From: Rhizobium subbaraonis
Lineage (GTDB): Bacteria; Pseudomonadota; Alphaproteobacteria; Rhizobiales; Rhizobiaceae
Direction: 5' to 3'
DNA: 64,000 bases
NCBI RefSeq assembly: GCF_900220975.1
Contig: NZ_OBQD01000015.1
Coordinates: forward strand, 89,730 to 153,729
Below, in pieces: positions 18,608-30,700 of the stretch. Position numbers and translations under genes: made by a program. Below the pieces are notes generated by a model. It made no database searches. It had not been told where the DNA came from and worked only from the letters and a program-made list of their open reading frames with translations. The stretch's first letter is position 1; the number at the start of each line of letters is the position of its first letter.

Positions 18608-19747
18608 ATGAAATCACTCGGCAATATCCGCCGCTCATTCGCGCCATGGGCGGATCCTCAGTCCAAGCCTTTCATCTCGTTCAGGAACATCACGAAGAAG
18701 TTTGGTGATTTCACCGCCGTCGACAACCTGACCCTCGATATCTACCACCGCGAGTTCTTCGCGCTTCTCGGCGCTTCCGGCTGCGGCAAGTCCACGCTTC
18801 TGCGCATGCTCGCAGGCTTCGAGCGCCCCACCTCCGGCGAGATCATCCTGGACGGCCAGGATATCGCAGCCATCCCGCCCTACAAGCGGCCGGTCAACAT
18901 GATGTTCCAGTCCTACGCGCTGTTTCCGCACATGACGGTCGAGAGCAATATCGGTTTCGGACTGCGCCAGGACGGCATGCCAAAGGCGGAGATTGGCGAA
19001 CGCGTCCAGCAGATGCTCAAGCTGGTCAAGCTCGAGCAGTTCGCCAAGCGCAAGCCGCAGCAGCTCTCGGGCGGCCAGCGCCAGCGCGTGGCGCTCGCCC
19101 GTTCGCTCGCCAAGCGGCCCAAGGTGCTCCTGCTGGACGAACCGCTCGGCGCGCTCGACAAGAAGCTGCGCGAGGAAACGCAGTTCGAACTGATGGATCT
19201 GCAGCAACAGCTCGGCCTGACCTTCGTCGTGGTGACGCACGACCAGGAGGAGGCGATGACGATGGCGGACCGCATCGCGGTGATGAGCCACGGCAAGGTC
19301 GTCCAGGTCGCGACCCCGGCGGAGATCTACGAGGCGCCGAATTCGCGCTTCGTCGCAGACTTCATCGGCGACGTGAACATCCTGGAAGGCAACGTGAAGG
19401 CGGCCGGCAACGGCCGCGTGGAGCTTGCCGGCGGCGACTTTACCGTTCGGGCCGTCAGCGATGCCGCCCCCTCGGTCGGCACGAGCGCCGCTTTCGCCAT
19501 CCGTCCCGAGAAGCTCAAGGTCAGCCGCACCGCACCCGCCGATCCGGCCGTCAACACTTCCGAGGGCGAGATCTGGGATATCGCATATCTTGGCGACATG
19601 ACCGTGCTGCACATCAAGCTTCCGAGCGGCAAGGTGGTCAAGACCTCGATGCTGAACGCACAGCGCGAGGTGGAAAACCCCATCGGCTACGACGAAAAGG
19701 TCTGGGTCTCCTTCGCCGAGACCGCCGGCGTCGTCTTGAGGGATTGA
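18608..19747 (+). CDS. potG: polyamine ABC transporter ATP-binding protein
   Basis: A 379-residue ABC ATPase. Walker A is GASGCGKST, the Q-loop is MMFQSYALFPHMTV, the signature is LSGGQRQRVALARSLAKRP, and Walker B is VLLLDEPLGALD. A C-terminal TOBE domain (FAIRPEKLKVSR ... VLHIKLPSGKVVKTSML) is typical of the PotA/PotG/MalK class. ATG 18608 (MKSLGNIRRSFAPW) is chosen over a start 31 codons upstream because a GGGGGCAG site precedes it and the earlier part overlaps the intergenic hairpin area. It powers the PotH/PotI channel. Confidence 0.93.
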   Translation: MKSLGNIRRSFAPWADPQSKPFISFRNITKKFGDFTAVDNLTLDIYHREFFALLGASGCGKSTLLRMLAGFERPTSGEIILDGQDIAAIPPYKRPVNMMFQSYALFPHMTVESNIGFGLRQDGMPKAEIGERVQQMLKLVKLEQFAKRKPQQLSGGQRQRVALARSLAKRPKVLLLDEPLGALDKKLREETQFELMDLQQQLGLTFVVVTHDQEEAMTMADRIAVMSHGKVVQVATPAEIYEAPNSRFVADFIGDVNILEGNVKAAGNGRVELAGGDFTVRAVSDAAPSVGTSAAFAIRPEKLKVSRTAPADPAVNTSEGEIWDIAYLGDMTVLHIKLPSGKVVKTSMLNAQREVENPIGYDEKVWVSFAETAGVVLRD

Positions 19748-19750
19748 ACC

Positions 19751-20662
19751 ATGAAGGCGCTCGGATCCTCCATCTTCAGCCGCCTCGTCATCATCGTTCC
19801 TTATGTCTGGCTGCTGCTCTTCTTCCTCGTTCCCTTTGTCATCGTCTTTCGCATATCGCTATCGACGACGGCGATCGCCCAGCCGCCCTACGAACCGGTC
19901 TTCTCGCTGGCAGACGGGCTCTCCGGCATCATCGACAATATCCGCCAGTTGAGCTTCGACAATTTCGTCTGGCTGACCGAGGACGCGCTCTATCTCAACG
20001 CCTATCTGTCGAGTATCAAGATCGCCGGCATATCGACGCTGCTGACGCTGCTGATCGCCTATCCGATCGCCTATGGCATGGCGCAAGCGCCGCGCACCTG
20101 GCGACCTACGCTGCTGATGCTGGTGATCCTGCCCTTCTGGACGAGCTTCCTGATCCGCGTCTATGCGTGGATCGCCATTCTGAAGCCGGAAGGCCTCCTG
20201 AACCAGTTGCTGCTGTCTGTCGGCATCATCAGCGAGCCGCTGATCATTCTCAACACCAATTGGGCGATCTATATCGGCATCGTCTATTCCTACCTGCCCT
20301 TCATGATCCTGCCGATCTACTCGGCCCTGGAAAAGATGGATCATTCGCTGATCGAGGCCGCGCAGGACCTCGGCTGCCCGCCGATCACCGCATTCTGGAA
20401 AGTTACGTTCCCGCTGTCGCTGGCCGGTGTCGTGGCGGGCTGCATGCTCGTCTTCATCCCTGCCGTCGGCGAGTTCGTCATTCCCGATCTGCTTGGCGGT
20501 TCGCAGACGCTGATGATCGGCAAGACGCTGTGGAACGAGTTCAACTCCAACCGTGACTGGCCAGTCTCGGCGGCGGTGGCCACCGTGCTCCTGCTGATCC
20601 TCGTGGTCCCGATCGTGTTCTTCCAGAACATGCAGGCCAAGGCCGACGAGAAGGGGAGATAA
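19751..20662 (+). CDS. potH: polyamine ABC transporter permease
   Basis: A 303-residue inner-membrane permease with about six transmembrane segments. The first is residues 11-34 (LVIIVPYVWLLLFFLVPFVI). The EAA loop lies around EAAQDLGCPPITAFWKVTFPLS, which contacts the ATPase. The GEFVIPDLLGGSQTLMIGKTLWNEF block is typical of PotB/PotH. It starts three bases after the potG stop and three bases precede potI, so all are translated from one mRNA. Confidence 0.93.
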   Translation: MKALGSSIFSRLVIIVPYVWLLLFFLVPFVIVFRISLSTTAIAQPPYEPVFSLADGLSGIIDNIRQLSFDNFVWLTEDALYLNAYLSSIKIAGISTLLTLLIAYPIAYGMAQAPRTWRPTLLMLVILPFWTSFLIRVYAWIAILKPEGLLNQLLLSVGIISEPLIILNTNWAIYIGIVYSYLPFMILPIYSALEKMDHSLIEAAQDLGCPPITAFWKVTFPLSLAGVVAGCMLVFIPAVGEFVIPDLLGGSQTLMIGKTLWNEFNSNRDWPVSAAVATVLLLILVVPIVFFQNMQAKADEKGR

Positions 20663-20665
20663 GCC

Positions 20666-21484
20666 ATGACACGCTGGTCACGCTTCAACATCGTCTCGGT
20701 CGCGCTTGGCTTCGCCTTCCTGTACCTGCCGATCGTCCTGCTGGTGGTCTTCTCGTTCAACGAATCCAAGCTCGTTACGGTCTGGGCGGGCTTTTCGACC
20801 AAATGGTACGTCTCGCTCTTCAACAACCAGGGCCTGATGGACGCCGCCTGGGTGACAATTCGTGTTGCCCTCCTGTCGGCAACCATCGCAACGGTTCTCG
20901 GGACCATGGCTGCCCTATCGCTCGTGCGCTACACGCGCTTCCGCGGCAGGATGCTGTTCTCCGGGATGGTCTACGCGCCGCTCGTCATGCCCGAGGTCAT
21001 CACCGGCCTGTCGCTTCTGCTGCTGTTTGTGGCCATCGGCTTCGATCGCGGTTTCTGGACGGTGACGCTGGCCCACATAACGTTGACGATGTGCTTCGTC
21101 GCCGTCGTCGTGCAGTCGCGCCTGCTGTCCTTCGATCGTTCGATCGAGGAGGCGGCGCTCGACCTGGGCGCTACGCCGCTGCGCACCTTCTTCGAGGTGA
21201 CGCTACCGATCATCGCGCCAGCGGTCTTCTCCGGCTGGGTGCTGGCCTTCACGTTGTCGCTTGACGATCTCGTGATCGCCAGCTTCACCTCCGGTCCCGG
21301 CGCCACGACGCTGCCAATGAAGATCTACAGCCAGGTGCGACTGGGGGTGACGCCGGAGATCAACGCGGCCTGCACGCTCTTGATCGCGCTCGTGGCGATC
21401 GGCGTCGTCATTGCCTCGATTGTCACCAAGCAGCGGGAACTTCAGCGCCAGCGCGACGAGCAGGCTGCCGTCGCCGGCCGTTGA
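20666..21484 (+). CDS. potI: polyamine ABC transporter permease
   Basis: A 272-residue partner permease with about six membrane spans. The EAA loop is EEAALDLGATPLRTFFEVTLP, and SLDDLVIASFTSGPGATTLPM matches the PotC/PotI family. A GGGGAGATAAGCC ribosome binding site overlaps the end of potH. It closes the operon and faces the convergent AsmA-like gene. Confidence 0.93.
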   Translation: MTRWSRFNIVSVALGFAFLYLPIVLLVVFSFNESKLVTVWAGFSTKWYVSLFNNQGLMDAAWVTIRVALLSATIATVLGTMAALSLVRYTRFRGRMLFSGMVYAPLVMPEVITGLSLLLLFVAIGFDRGFWTVTLAHITLTMCFVAVVVQSRLLSFDRSIEEAALDLGATPLRTFFEVTLPIIAPAVFSGWVLAFTLSLDDLVIASFTSGPGATTLPMKIYSQVRLGVTPEINAACTLLIALVAIGVVIASIVTKQRELQRQRDEQAAVAGR

Positions 21485-21658
21485 AATCGGTTCCCGAGGG
21501 GCGACCTTTCTGGCGACGCATGAAAACGGTGCAAAACAGCGCAGTGCCGACACGTCCTGAGCCGGCGCGCTTTGATTGGCTCTACGATGGTGGCGCGCCG
21601 CCACAGCTTGGGTCGCCAATGGATCAGCGCGCCGCCAGTCCTGTGGCGGCGGCCCGTT

Positions 21659-23497
21659 TCAGTCCGCGGGGATTTCCGTCAGCACGGATACGGGAGAGAT
21701 GACCGGATCCGGCCAGGAGCCGCCGATGAGGAAATTGATCGTCGGTGATACGATCGCGTCCTCGGACTGGAAGCGGTCGGCAAGCGACCCTGCCAGCGCG
21801 ACATTTCTGCTGTGGTAGGGGATCACGCCGGACAGCGAGAGCCGCTTGTCTCGCCCGTCGAACGTGGCCTTGGTGAGTTCCGCCAGGCCGCGCTCGATCC
21901 GTCCCTCGATGAGGCCATCGCTGAAATCGAACGATCCGTTCGCGGCCTTGCCCGCATTGAAGACGGCGTTTTCCGCCATCTGCTTTTCGAAGGTCTCCGC
22001 GTCGAAGCTGGAAATCGTGCCCTGATCCAGGTTGAACCGGAAGGTGCCTGATATGTCGCCCCTCTGCAGTTCCGATACGGCGCGATCGGTGAAGAGGCTG
22101 ATGTCGGCGCTGCCACGGCCGACCGGCAGCGGTCCGGACAGTCCGGAAAGGCCCACCAGCGCACCGAGGTCGGCATTTTGAAGCGAGACCTGCAGTTCGC
22201 CGCCGGAGCTGCCCCTCTCGTCGCCGATGACCGAGATATGGCCGCTGACATTGCCGCCGAGCAGCGTGGCGTCGGCGATGTCGAGTGATGTGTCCCCATC
22301 GACGGAGCGGATGCCGGCCGCAAGCTCTTCGAGCACGACGGGCTCGAAGAGAGCTTCGCGCGCGGACAGGCGCAGGTCCAGGTCGATCGCCGCAAGTGCG
22401 GCGACGGGTGCGGGTAAGGAGTCGTCGTCTCCGCCCGGCAGCGGCGAATAGGCGTCGATCATCGAACGGAGATCGATTTTGTCGAACGCAATCGTTCCGC
22501 CGATGCGGGGTGTCCCTTGTGGAGGCAGGCTCACGTCGAGCGCACCGGTGGCCTGCGATTCCTGAACCTGAAGCATCAGGCCGTCCACCCGGGCCGTAGC
22601 GCCGTTGGTGCTGAGCTGGCCTTCGAGGGACACTTCGCCGAGCTTGCCAACGGGCGAAAAGCGGGTGCCCTGCCAGGCAAGCAGATGTCCGAAGGAGGGG
22701 GTGGAGAGCTTGACCTGGCCGGCGGCGTAGGCGTTTGCCGACAGGTTTGCGGTGCCGTCGAAATCGACCCTCAGCGGATCGGAATCAAGGGTGACGCGGA
22801 CCGCCGAGTTCTGGCCCTTGAGAAGCTGCATCGGCTGGCCGGCGGTGAGCTTCAACCGTGCGACTTCACTGTTGATCACCCCCTGCAGGGCGACGTCAAG
22901 TTTCGACGAAACGGCAGACCAGTCGATGCTGCCTTCGACGTCGGATATCCGGTATTGTTCGCCGCGGCGACGGTCTTCGACCACGATTGCGCCATCGCGC
23001 ATGGCAACCTCACCGAATTCCGGAAGCGGCGCTGCCGTCTCCTGTTCGCCCGCACTGCTCTCCTTGAGCGCAGTGCGCATGCCGTCGCCGCGGCGCCAGT
23101 TGAACTTGCCGTGTTCGTCGCGCCTGATGTGGAAGACGGGACGGACGAGCTCCATCTCGCCAAGCGAAGGCGCGCCAAACAGCGAGCCGAGCAGGCTGAA
23201 ACTTACAGATACGGTCTGGGCGGTGAAAAGCAGTCCGTCGCCCGCCACCGGTGCGGGGTCGGTCAGGCGAGCGTGCTCGAATCGCATCTGCGGATGTGGC
23301 CAAAAAGTGAAGGTCGGCGTGCCGCTGAAACTCAGCTGCGCCCCGGTCCAGGCGGATACCTTGGCTTCGATTTGATCTTTCACGCGCTCCGAAGAGACGA
23401 GCGCCGGCCCCGACAGGCGCAGCACGACCACGAGCGCCGCCATGACCACGAAAAGCAGCAGCAGCAGCTTCGGTCGAAACCTGTTTTGAATGCCCAT
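21659..23497 (-). CDS. AsmA family protein
   Basis: About 612 residues. An N-terminal transmembrane anchor (LLLLLFVVMAALVVVLRL, residues about 11-28) is followed by a long beta-rich periplasmic region and the AsmA C-terminal signature (GSADISLFTDRAVSELQRGD then GTFRFNLDQGTISSFDAE). Proteins of this family work in envelope lipid homeostasis or outer-membrane assembly; the cargo here is unknown. The frame is open to 23620, but ATG 23497 (MGIQNRFRPK) is directly before the membrane anchor and fits the family. It stands alone, divergent from the acetoacetyl-CoA synthetase gene. Confidence 0.82.
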   Translation of the reverse strand: MGIQNRFRPKLLLLLFVVMAALVVVLRLSGPALVSSERVKDQIEAKVSAWTGAQLSFSGTPTFTFWPHPQMRFEHARLTDPAPVAGDGLLFTAQTVSVSFSLLGSLFGAPSLGEMELVRPVFHIRRDEHGKFNWRRGDGMRTALKESSAGEQETAAPLPEFGEVAMRDGAIVVEDRRRGEQYRISDVEGSIDWSAVSSKLDVALQGVINSEVARLKLTAGQPMQLLKGQNSAVRVTLDSDPLRVDFDGTANLSANAYAAGQVKLSTPSFGHLLAWQGTRFSPVGKLGEVSLEGQLSTNGATARVDGLMLQVQESQATGALDVSLPPQGTPRIGGTIAFDKIDLRSMIDAYSPLPGGDDDSLPAPVAALAAIDLDLRLSAREALFEPVVLEELAAGIRSVDGDTSLDIADATLLGGNVSGHISVIGDERGSSGGELQVSLQNADLGALVGLSGLSGPLPVGRGSADISLFTDRAVSELQRGDISGTFRFNLDQGTISSFDAETFEKQMAENAVFNAGKAANGSFDFSDGLIEGRIERGLAELTKATFDGRDKRLSLSGVIPYHSRNVALAGSLADRFQSEDAIVSPTINFLIGGSWPDPVISPVSVLTEIPAD

Positions 23498-23637
23498 CAC
23501 GTTGTCGGTCCGTTGCCCCGGATGCTCTGTCTCATGCCCCCTCGCAAGGGGATAGGCCTTCGGCCGGAAGAAATCAAATGGATGCGAACGCGAAATACCG
23601 CTTTCGGCAAGGCTGTACACTTCGTCTCGCCTTTATA

Positions 23638-23648
23638 TTGCAACGCAC
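23638..23648. promoter_or_regulatory. PhaR-type box upstream of acetoacetyl-CoA synthetase
   Basis: TTGCAACGCAC contains TGC-N3-GCA, the core known for PhaR repressors of PHB granule genes. The identical 11-mer occurs at 31480-31490 before the phasin gene. It is centred about 42 bases before the start codon. Confidence 0.6.
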
Positions 23649-23684
23649 CATGGTATACAGGCTCTATTGGAGTGGAGGAACAAA

Positions 23685-25637
<1,953 letters not shown>

Positions 25638-25675
25638 TCTGCCGCTGCCTACGTAAGCCACTGATGCCGTTAACG

Positions 25676-25737
25676 ATTTCAAGCCGCCGAAATTAACCAG
25701 TTTCACCAAGAAGTGAATGCCGGAGGCGGCTTGAAAT
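25676..25737. repeat. long inverted repeat between convergent genes
   Basis: Perfect 13-bp arms (ATTTCAAGCCGCC at 25676-25688 and GGCGGCTTGAAAT at 25725-25737) enclose 36 bases containing a second small dyad, TTCAC-N6-GTGAA (25702-25717). It lies between the ends of acetoacetyl-CoA synthetase and the iron-type permease. Confidence 0.65.
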
Positions 25738-25882
25738 TCGTCAGGTAAGGATTTGTTAAGGCGCGGGCGGCCATGGTCATTGCGACTTGAGCACGTCCAA
25801 TGTGAGGACGATCGGCGGCCTTGCCGCCTTCATGGCATGACGTCGTATCCTGACGCTTTGGTTGGACAGCATTGAATTGTGA

Positions 25883-25910
25883 CGGGCGGCCGAAAGGTCG
25901 CCCGCTTTTT
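25883..25910 (+). terminator. intrinsic terminator, plus strand
   Basis: CGGGCGGCC-GAAA-GGTCGCCCG (one G-T wobble) is followed by CTTTTTATTT. The T-run overlaps the stop codon of the convergent permease. It can end the acetoacetyl-CoA synthetase transcript or a small RNA from 25740-25880, a stretch that also holds the hairpin GGCGGC-CTT-GCCGCC (25814-25828). Confidence 0.75.
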
Positions 25911-27600
25911 ATTTGCCCCCATTCGTGCTGTTCAGCGAACGTGAGACGAAGAAGACGGGGATGAGACCGGCCGCGACGATGATCATGGCCGCGACCGATG
26001 CATCTTCCACCTTGGCCCGAGACGCATCCTCGTAGACGAGCGTCGCCAGCGTATTGAAGTTGAACGGGCGCAGCATGATCGTGGCCGACAGTTCCTTCAT
26101 CGCCTCGATGAACACCATCAGTGCCGCCGTCAGCGTCGCGGGCCGCATCATCGGCAACAGCACCGCGCGCAATGTCTGGGCGCTCGTGCGCCCCAGCGTC
26201 CGCGAAGCCATGTCCAGATGCGGCGAGAGCTTGTGGAAGCCGGCGTCGATCGTGCCTTCCGCCATCGTCAGGAAGCGGACGGTGCAGGCGTAAATGATGG
26301 CGACGCCGCTGCCGGTCAGAAGCAGCCCCGTCGAGAGGCCGAACCACTCCCGCATGACCGCGTCGACGCCGTTGTCGAAGCGCGCCAGCGGAATGAGCAC
26401 GCCCATCGCCAGAACGGTGCCGGGCACACCATAGCCGAACGAGGCGAGGCGGCCGGCAAGGACGGTCAGCGGCGAGCGCGCCGTGCGGGCGGCATAGGCG
26501 AGCAGGAAGGCGAGCAGCACGGCGACGCATGCCGTCGAAAACGAGATCAGCACGCTGTGCCAGAGCGCGGAGAGAAGGCGCAGCGAGGCGAACTGGTCGA
26601 GCCGACGCAGCGCATAGGTACCGAGCACGAGCACGGGAATGGCAAAGCCGAGGGCCGGGGGGAGGAGGCAGGCGACGACTGCTGCCCAGCGCTTCCAGCC
26701 TGTCAGCCTGAGGCGGATCGAATCGGCCACGGCCGCCGTGGTCTTGTTGCTGGCGAAGCGCTGCCGGCGGCGGGCCGCGCGTTCTATCACGAGCAGCAGG
26801 GCCACGAAGACGAGCATGACGCAGGCGATCTGTGCCGCCCCGGCAAGGCTGCCGCGATTGAGCCAGGTATCGAAGATCGAGAATGTCAGAGTCTGCACGC
26901 CCAGATACTCCACCGCGCCGATGTCGTTCAGCGTCTCCATGGCGACGAGCGTCAGGCCGACCATGATCGCCGGTCGCGCCATCGGGATCTGGACCCTGGT
27001 GAAGACGGTGAGCGGGCCGGCGCCGAGCGTGCGGGCCACGTCGGCGGCAGCGCGGCCCTGCATCAGGAACATCGCGCGTGCGGCGAGGAACACATAGGGA
27101 TAGAGGACGCTCGCGAGCACCAGCACCGCCCCTCCAGTGGTGCGCACCTCGGGGAACCAGTAGTCCCGCCGCGTCGCAAAGCCGAAAACCGTGCGGATCG
27201 CGGTCTGCACGGGGCCGGTATAGTCGAGGAACTGGCCGAACGCGTAGGCCGAGAGGTAGGAAGGGATCGCCAGCGGCAGCACGAGGGCGACGGTCAGCAA
27301 GCGCCGCAGCGGGAATTCGCAGCTCGCCGTCAGCCATGCGGTCACGACGCCGGTGACCGCGGTCGCCGTCGCGACGCCTGCGAGAAGCAGGAGGGTCCGC
27401 ACCGTCGCGCGCGGCAGCACGTTATTGATCAGGTGCGGCCAGTCGCTGCCCGAGCCGCCGGCGGCGATCATGATGATCGCGATCAGCGGCATCAGCACGA
27501 CAAGCGAGGTGAACAGCGCTGTCGCGACCAGCGTGCGATGGGTGCTGGCCCCCGATTTGACGCGCTTCTTCATCAGGGCGAAACGGGAAATTGCCTGCAA
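25909..27600 (-). CDS. ferric-iron-type ABC transporter permease (FbpB/AfuB-like)
   Basis: A 563-residue membrane protein made of two fused permease modules (about residues 55-275 and 335-550), around twelve transmembrane helices, as in FbpB/HitB/SfuB. Each half has an EAA-like loop: ADVARTLGAGPLTVFTRVQIP and DMASRTLGRTSAQTLRAVLLP. Two starts are possible: TTG 27600, preceded by GGAAGGA at good spacing, or ATG 27573 (MKKRVKSGAS), which has no ribosome binding site. I give the longer form. No ATPase or binding protein adjoins it; a ferric-binding protein gene lies 10 kb away (37309-38343). Ferric iron is likely but not proved. Confidence 0.85.
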   Translation of the reverse strand: MQAISRFALMKKRVKSGASTHRTLVATALFTSLVVLMPLIAIIMIAAGGSGSDWPHLINNVLPRATVRTLLLLAGVATATAVTGVVTAWLTASCEFPLRRLLTVALVLPLAIPSYLSAYAFGQFLDYTGPVQTAIRTVFGFATRRDYWFPEVRTTGGAVLVLASVLYPYVFLAARAMFLMQGRAAADVARTLGAGPLTVFTRVQIPMARPAIMVGLTLVAMETLNDIGAVEYLGVQTLTFSIFDTWLNRGSLAGAAQIACVMLVFVALLLVIERAARRRQRFASNKTTAAVADSIRLRLTGWKRWAAVVACLLPPALGFAIPVLVLGTYALRRLDQFASLRLLSALWHSVLISFSTACVAVLLAFLLAYAARTARSPLTVLAGRLASFGYGVPGTVLAMGVLIPLARFDNGVDAVMREWFGLSTGLLLTGSGVAIIYACTVRFLTMAEGTIDAGFHKLSPHLDMASRTLGRTSAQTLRAVLLPMMRPATLTAALMVFIEAMKELSATIMLRPFNFNTLATLVYEDASRAKVEDASVAAMIIVAAGLIPVFFVSRSLNSTNGGK

Positions 27601-27734
27601 CGCTGTCGTCCTTCCATGCGCCTTTCCCCTGCGGAAAGATTCATTCGGGCGTGGAGGCAGCCGAACGCAGCGACGTGCGAACCGATTGCGGCCGGACGGC
27701 CTGTTCCGCGCCGGACTGAACTAGCGCAATTGCC

Positions 27735-30700
27735 TCACACTGCCAACACGCGCGGCGAGGGAAAGGTGACTTCCACCAACGTCCCCTCGTTCGGGCTGGA
27801 GTTGATGGCGAATTGGGCGCGGTTCGCATCGACCATCGCCTTCGTCAGCGGCAGGCCGAGCCCGGTGCCGTCGCCGCGCTTGCGCGCGCCCGTCGTCACC
27901 TGCCGGAACGGCTTCATCGCCTGCTCCAGTTCGCTGCGCGTCATGCCGACGCCGGTGTCGCGGATGCGCAGCACGACGCTGCCGTTCACCTCATAGGAGG
28001 TCGAGACGACGATCTGTCCGCCGGACGGCGTGAAGCGGATCGCGTTGGCAAGGATGTTGAGGGCGATCTGCTTGATCGAACGCAGATCCGCCACGACTGG
28101 CGGAACCGCCGTCGAAAGCGAAGTGCGGATGATCACCCGCTGGCTGTTCGCCTGTGGCTGGACCAGCGCGACCGCCTCGGAGATGGTGTCGTTCAGGCCA
28201 ACGGCGGTGAAGTCGAGCTCCATCTCGCCGGCCTCGATCTTGGAGATGTCGAGCAGGTCGTTGACGATATCGAGCACGTGCCGGCCGGACCGGCCGATAT
28301 CGTTGGCATACTCGACATACCGCGGATGGCCGATCGGGCCGAAGCGCTCGCCGGCCATCATGTCGGAAAAGCCGATGATGGCGTTGAGCGGGGTGCGGAT
28401 CTCGTGACTGACGCGGGCGAGGAATTCGCTCTTGTGCGCGTTCGCCGTCTCTGCCGCCCGCTTGGCGTTGCGCAGTTCCTCCTCGGTCCGTTTCCACTGG
28501 GTGATGTCGCGGATGACGGCGCAATAGCCGCTGGAGGAGGAGAGGCGCCCCATCGTCATGAACAGCGGAATGAAGCCGCCGGAGGCCTCCCGGCCGATGA
28601 CCTCGCGGCCGTCGTTCAGCACACTCGCGACGCCGTGGCCGGCGAGACCGGCGAGATAGTCGATGACGGCCTTCTGGCTCTCATGGGCGAAGAGGATGGC
28701 GAACGGCTTTCCGCGCACCTCTTCCTCGTCATAGTTGAACAGCGCGCTTGCCGAGCGGTTGATCGAGCGGATCTCGCCTTCCTGGTCCACCACGACGACG
28801 CCATCGGTCGCGGTTTCGAGAATGGAACGCAGCTCGTTGGCTTCGTTGCGAAGCGCTGAAAGATTGGCAGATTCGGCGACAGTGGCCTCGACCGCTGGCG
28901 CTTCTGCCTCAAACGGTGCTGCCGGCGAAAGTGCAAGCATGAGCGCGGTGCCGCTTTCCCAGCGGATGGATTGCAGGCGCGCAGTGACGGGCGTGGCCGT
29001 GACGCCGTCCGCATGGTGCAGCAGCATCGAGCCCGGCTGGGCCGCGTCTTCCTCTTCCGGCTGGTCCAGCAGGATATCCAGTCCGCCGGCCTGCTCCAGT
29101 TCGTCCAGCGAGGCAAAGCCGGTAAGTGCGAGGAATTCCGGATTGGCGTGGATCATCCGGTCGCCCGCATGGATCAGGAGCGCCAACGGCAAGGCGTCGA
29201 CGACCGATGCCGTCAGCCCGTAGTCCATGGCCGTCCTGGCTGCGGTGATCGACAAGCTCTTCGGTGGCGCATCGTCGGCGTGTTCCCCGACCTCGAGGCC
29301 GGGGATCTCGTCGCCGTCCGCGCTCTGCCCGTCCGCCTGCGTCGGTTCCTGCGCCCTGGCGGCGGCCTCGGCCGCGGGAGGATTTGCAGCAGCGGACTCG
29401 GCCTTGCTCCCAATAGTCGGGTGTTGCCCGGCTTCGGCCTGCGGCGCTGCCGGCTGGTCCTGCTGCGGGACATCGCCGGGCTGGCGCTTGCCGAACGTCT
29501 CGCCGAGCTGGCGGGCGATCTCGCGGAAGGCGGCTTGCTCGCCGCTGGTCAGGGCGGAGCGTCCGCGTCGATCGTCCAGCTGGACGACCTTGTCCGACTG
29601 GCGGCGGGCGGCGGGTTCGACGAGGCGAAGGGCAGGACGCTCGCCACGGAATTGGTCGTCGGCCTCGGTATGGTCTGGACTGTCGGCGATGAGCGCGACG
29701 GTCTCTTCAGAGGAGGCAGGCGCCTCGCCCTCCATTTCCTCTTCCAGCAACTCGTCGAGCACCGAAGGCGGTGGCGAGATTTCGCCATGCGCCGCGTCCG
29801 CCAAGTCGTCCGGCATGTCGCCCGGCGCGTCGTCGGTCGAAATGTCTGCCTGTCCGAAATCGTCTACGTCCGGGACGTCGTGGGCGCCGATCTTGAGGCC
29901 AAGCCCGTTTGGATCTTCAACGGCGTCCGCGATCCGAACGATGCCGAAGCCGCGGAACCCGTCGAATTCGCGGCTACGCGAATAGGTGGGAAGGGCTGCC
30001 AGATCGACGGGCACGAGCAGGTTCGTTCCCTCGATCGGCCACTGGATCGTCTTGCCCGACCAGGTGTCGCGTCGGTGCAGCTGTTCCGCGATCGCACCGT
30101 CCGTATCGAAACCGAATCGGCGGGCGACCTCCGTAAACTGCACGCCGATCACGTCGGCCGCATGCTCTCCGACGACCGCGGCGAACTCGTCGGAGAGCTC
30201 GCTGAATACGCCTTCCGCATCGATCTTCCAGACAAAACGGACAGGGCGGATCGACCGTTCGGGCTTGGCGGCTGCTGGTTCGGTATGGCTCTGAAGCGCC
30301 GGACGCGCGTCGTCTTCGCCCCCAGGCTGTGCCGCCTGGGCCGGAATGTCGGCGTCGGTAGTCGCAGGGGCGGGCGCGATGTCGCTTTCGGGAGCATCGC
30401 CCGTGGCATCAACAGGAATGTCATCGGCCGGCAGCTCCGTCGAAACGTCCGCAACCGGTTCGACTGCCGGAGGAGGTTCGCGCCCTTCCACCGGAACCGT
30501 CTCTATGGCTTCGGCCGGCTCTTGCGCCTGCATCGGCTCTCCGGCTGCCGGCAATTCCGCGAGGCCGTCCGCCACGATATCGCTTGAGAGGGATGCGCCT
30601 TCTCTCGTCGAGGCCGCGTCTGCAGGAGCCGCGCCGCCGGTCTCCTGTTCCGGGTCCATGTGGCCGAGAATGGTTTCGACGGCGAAAAGCAGGTTGAGGG

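Noticed and set aside
21481..21702. 73-codon plus-strand frame between potI and the AsmA-like gene
   Set aside because: It overlaps the AsmA C-terminus, lacks a ribosome binding site and has no recognisable pattern; treated as gap sequence.
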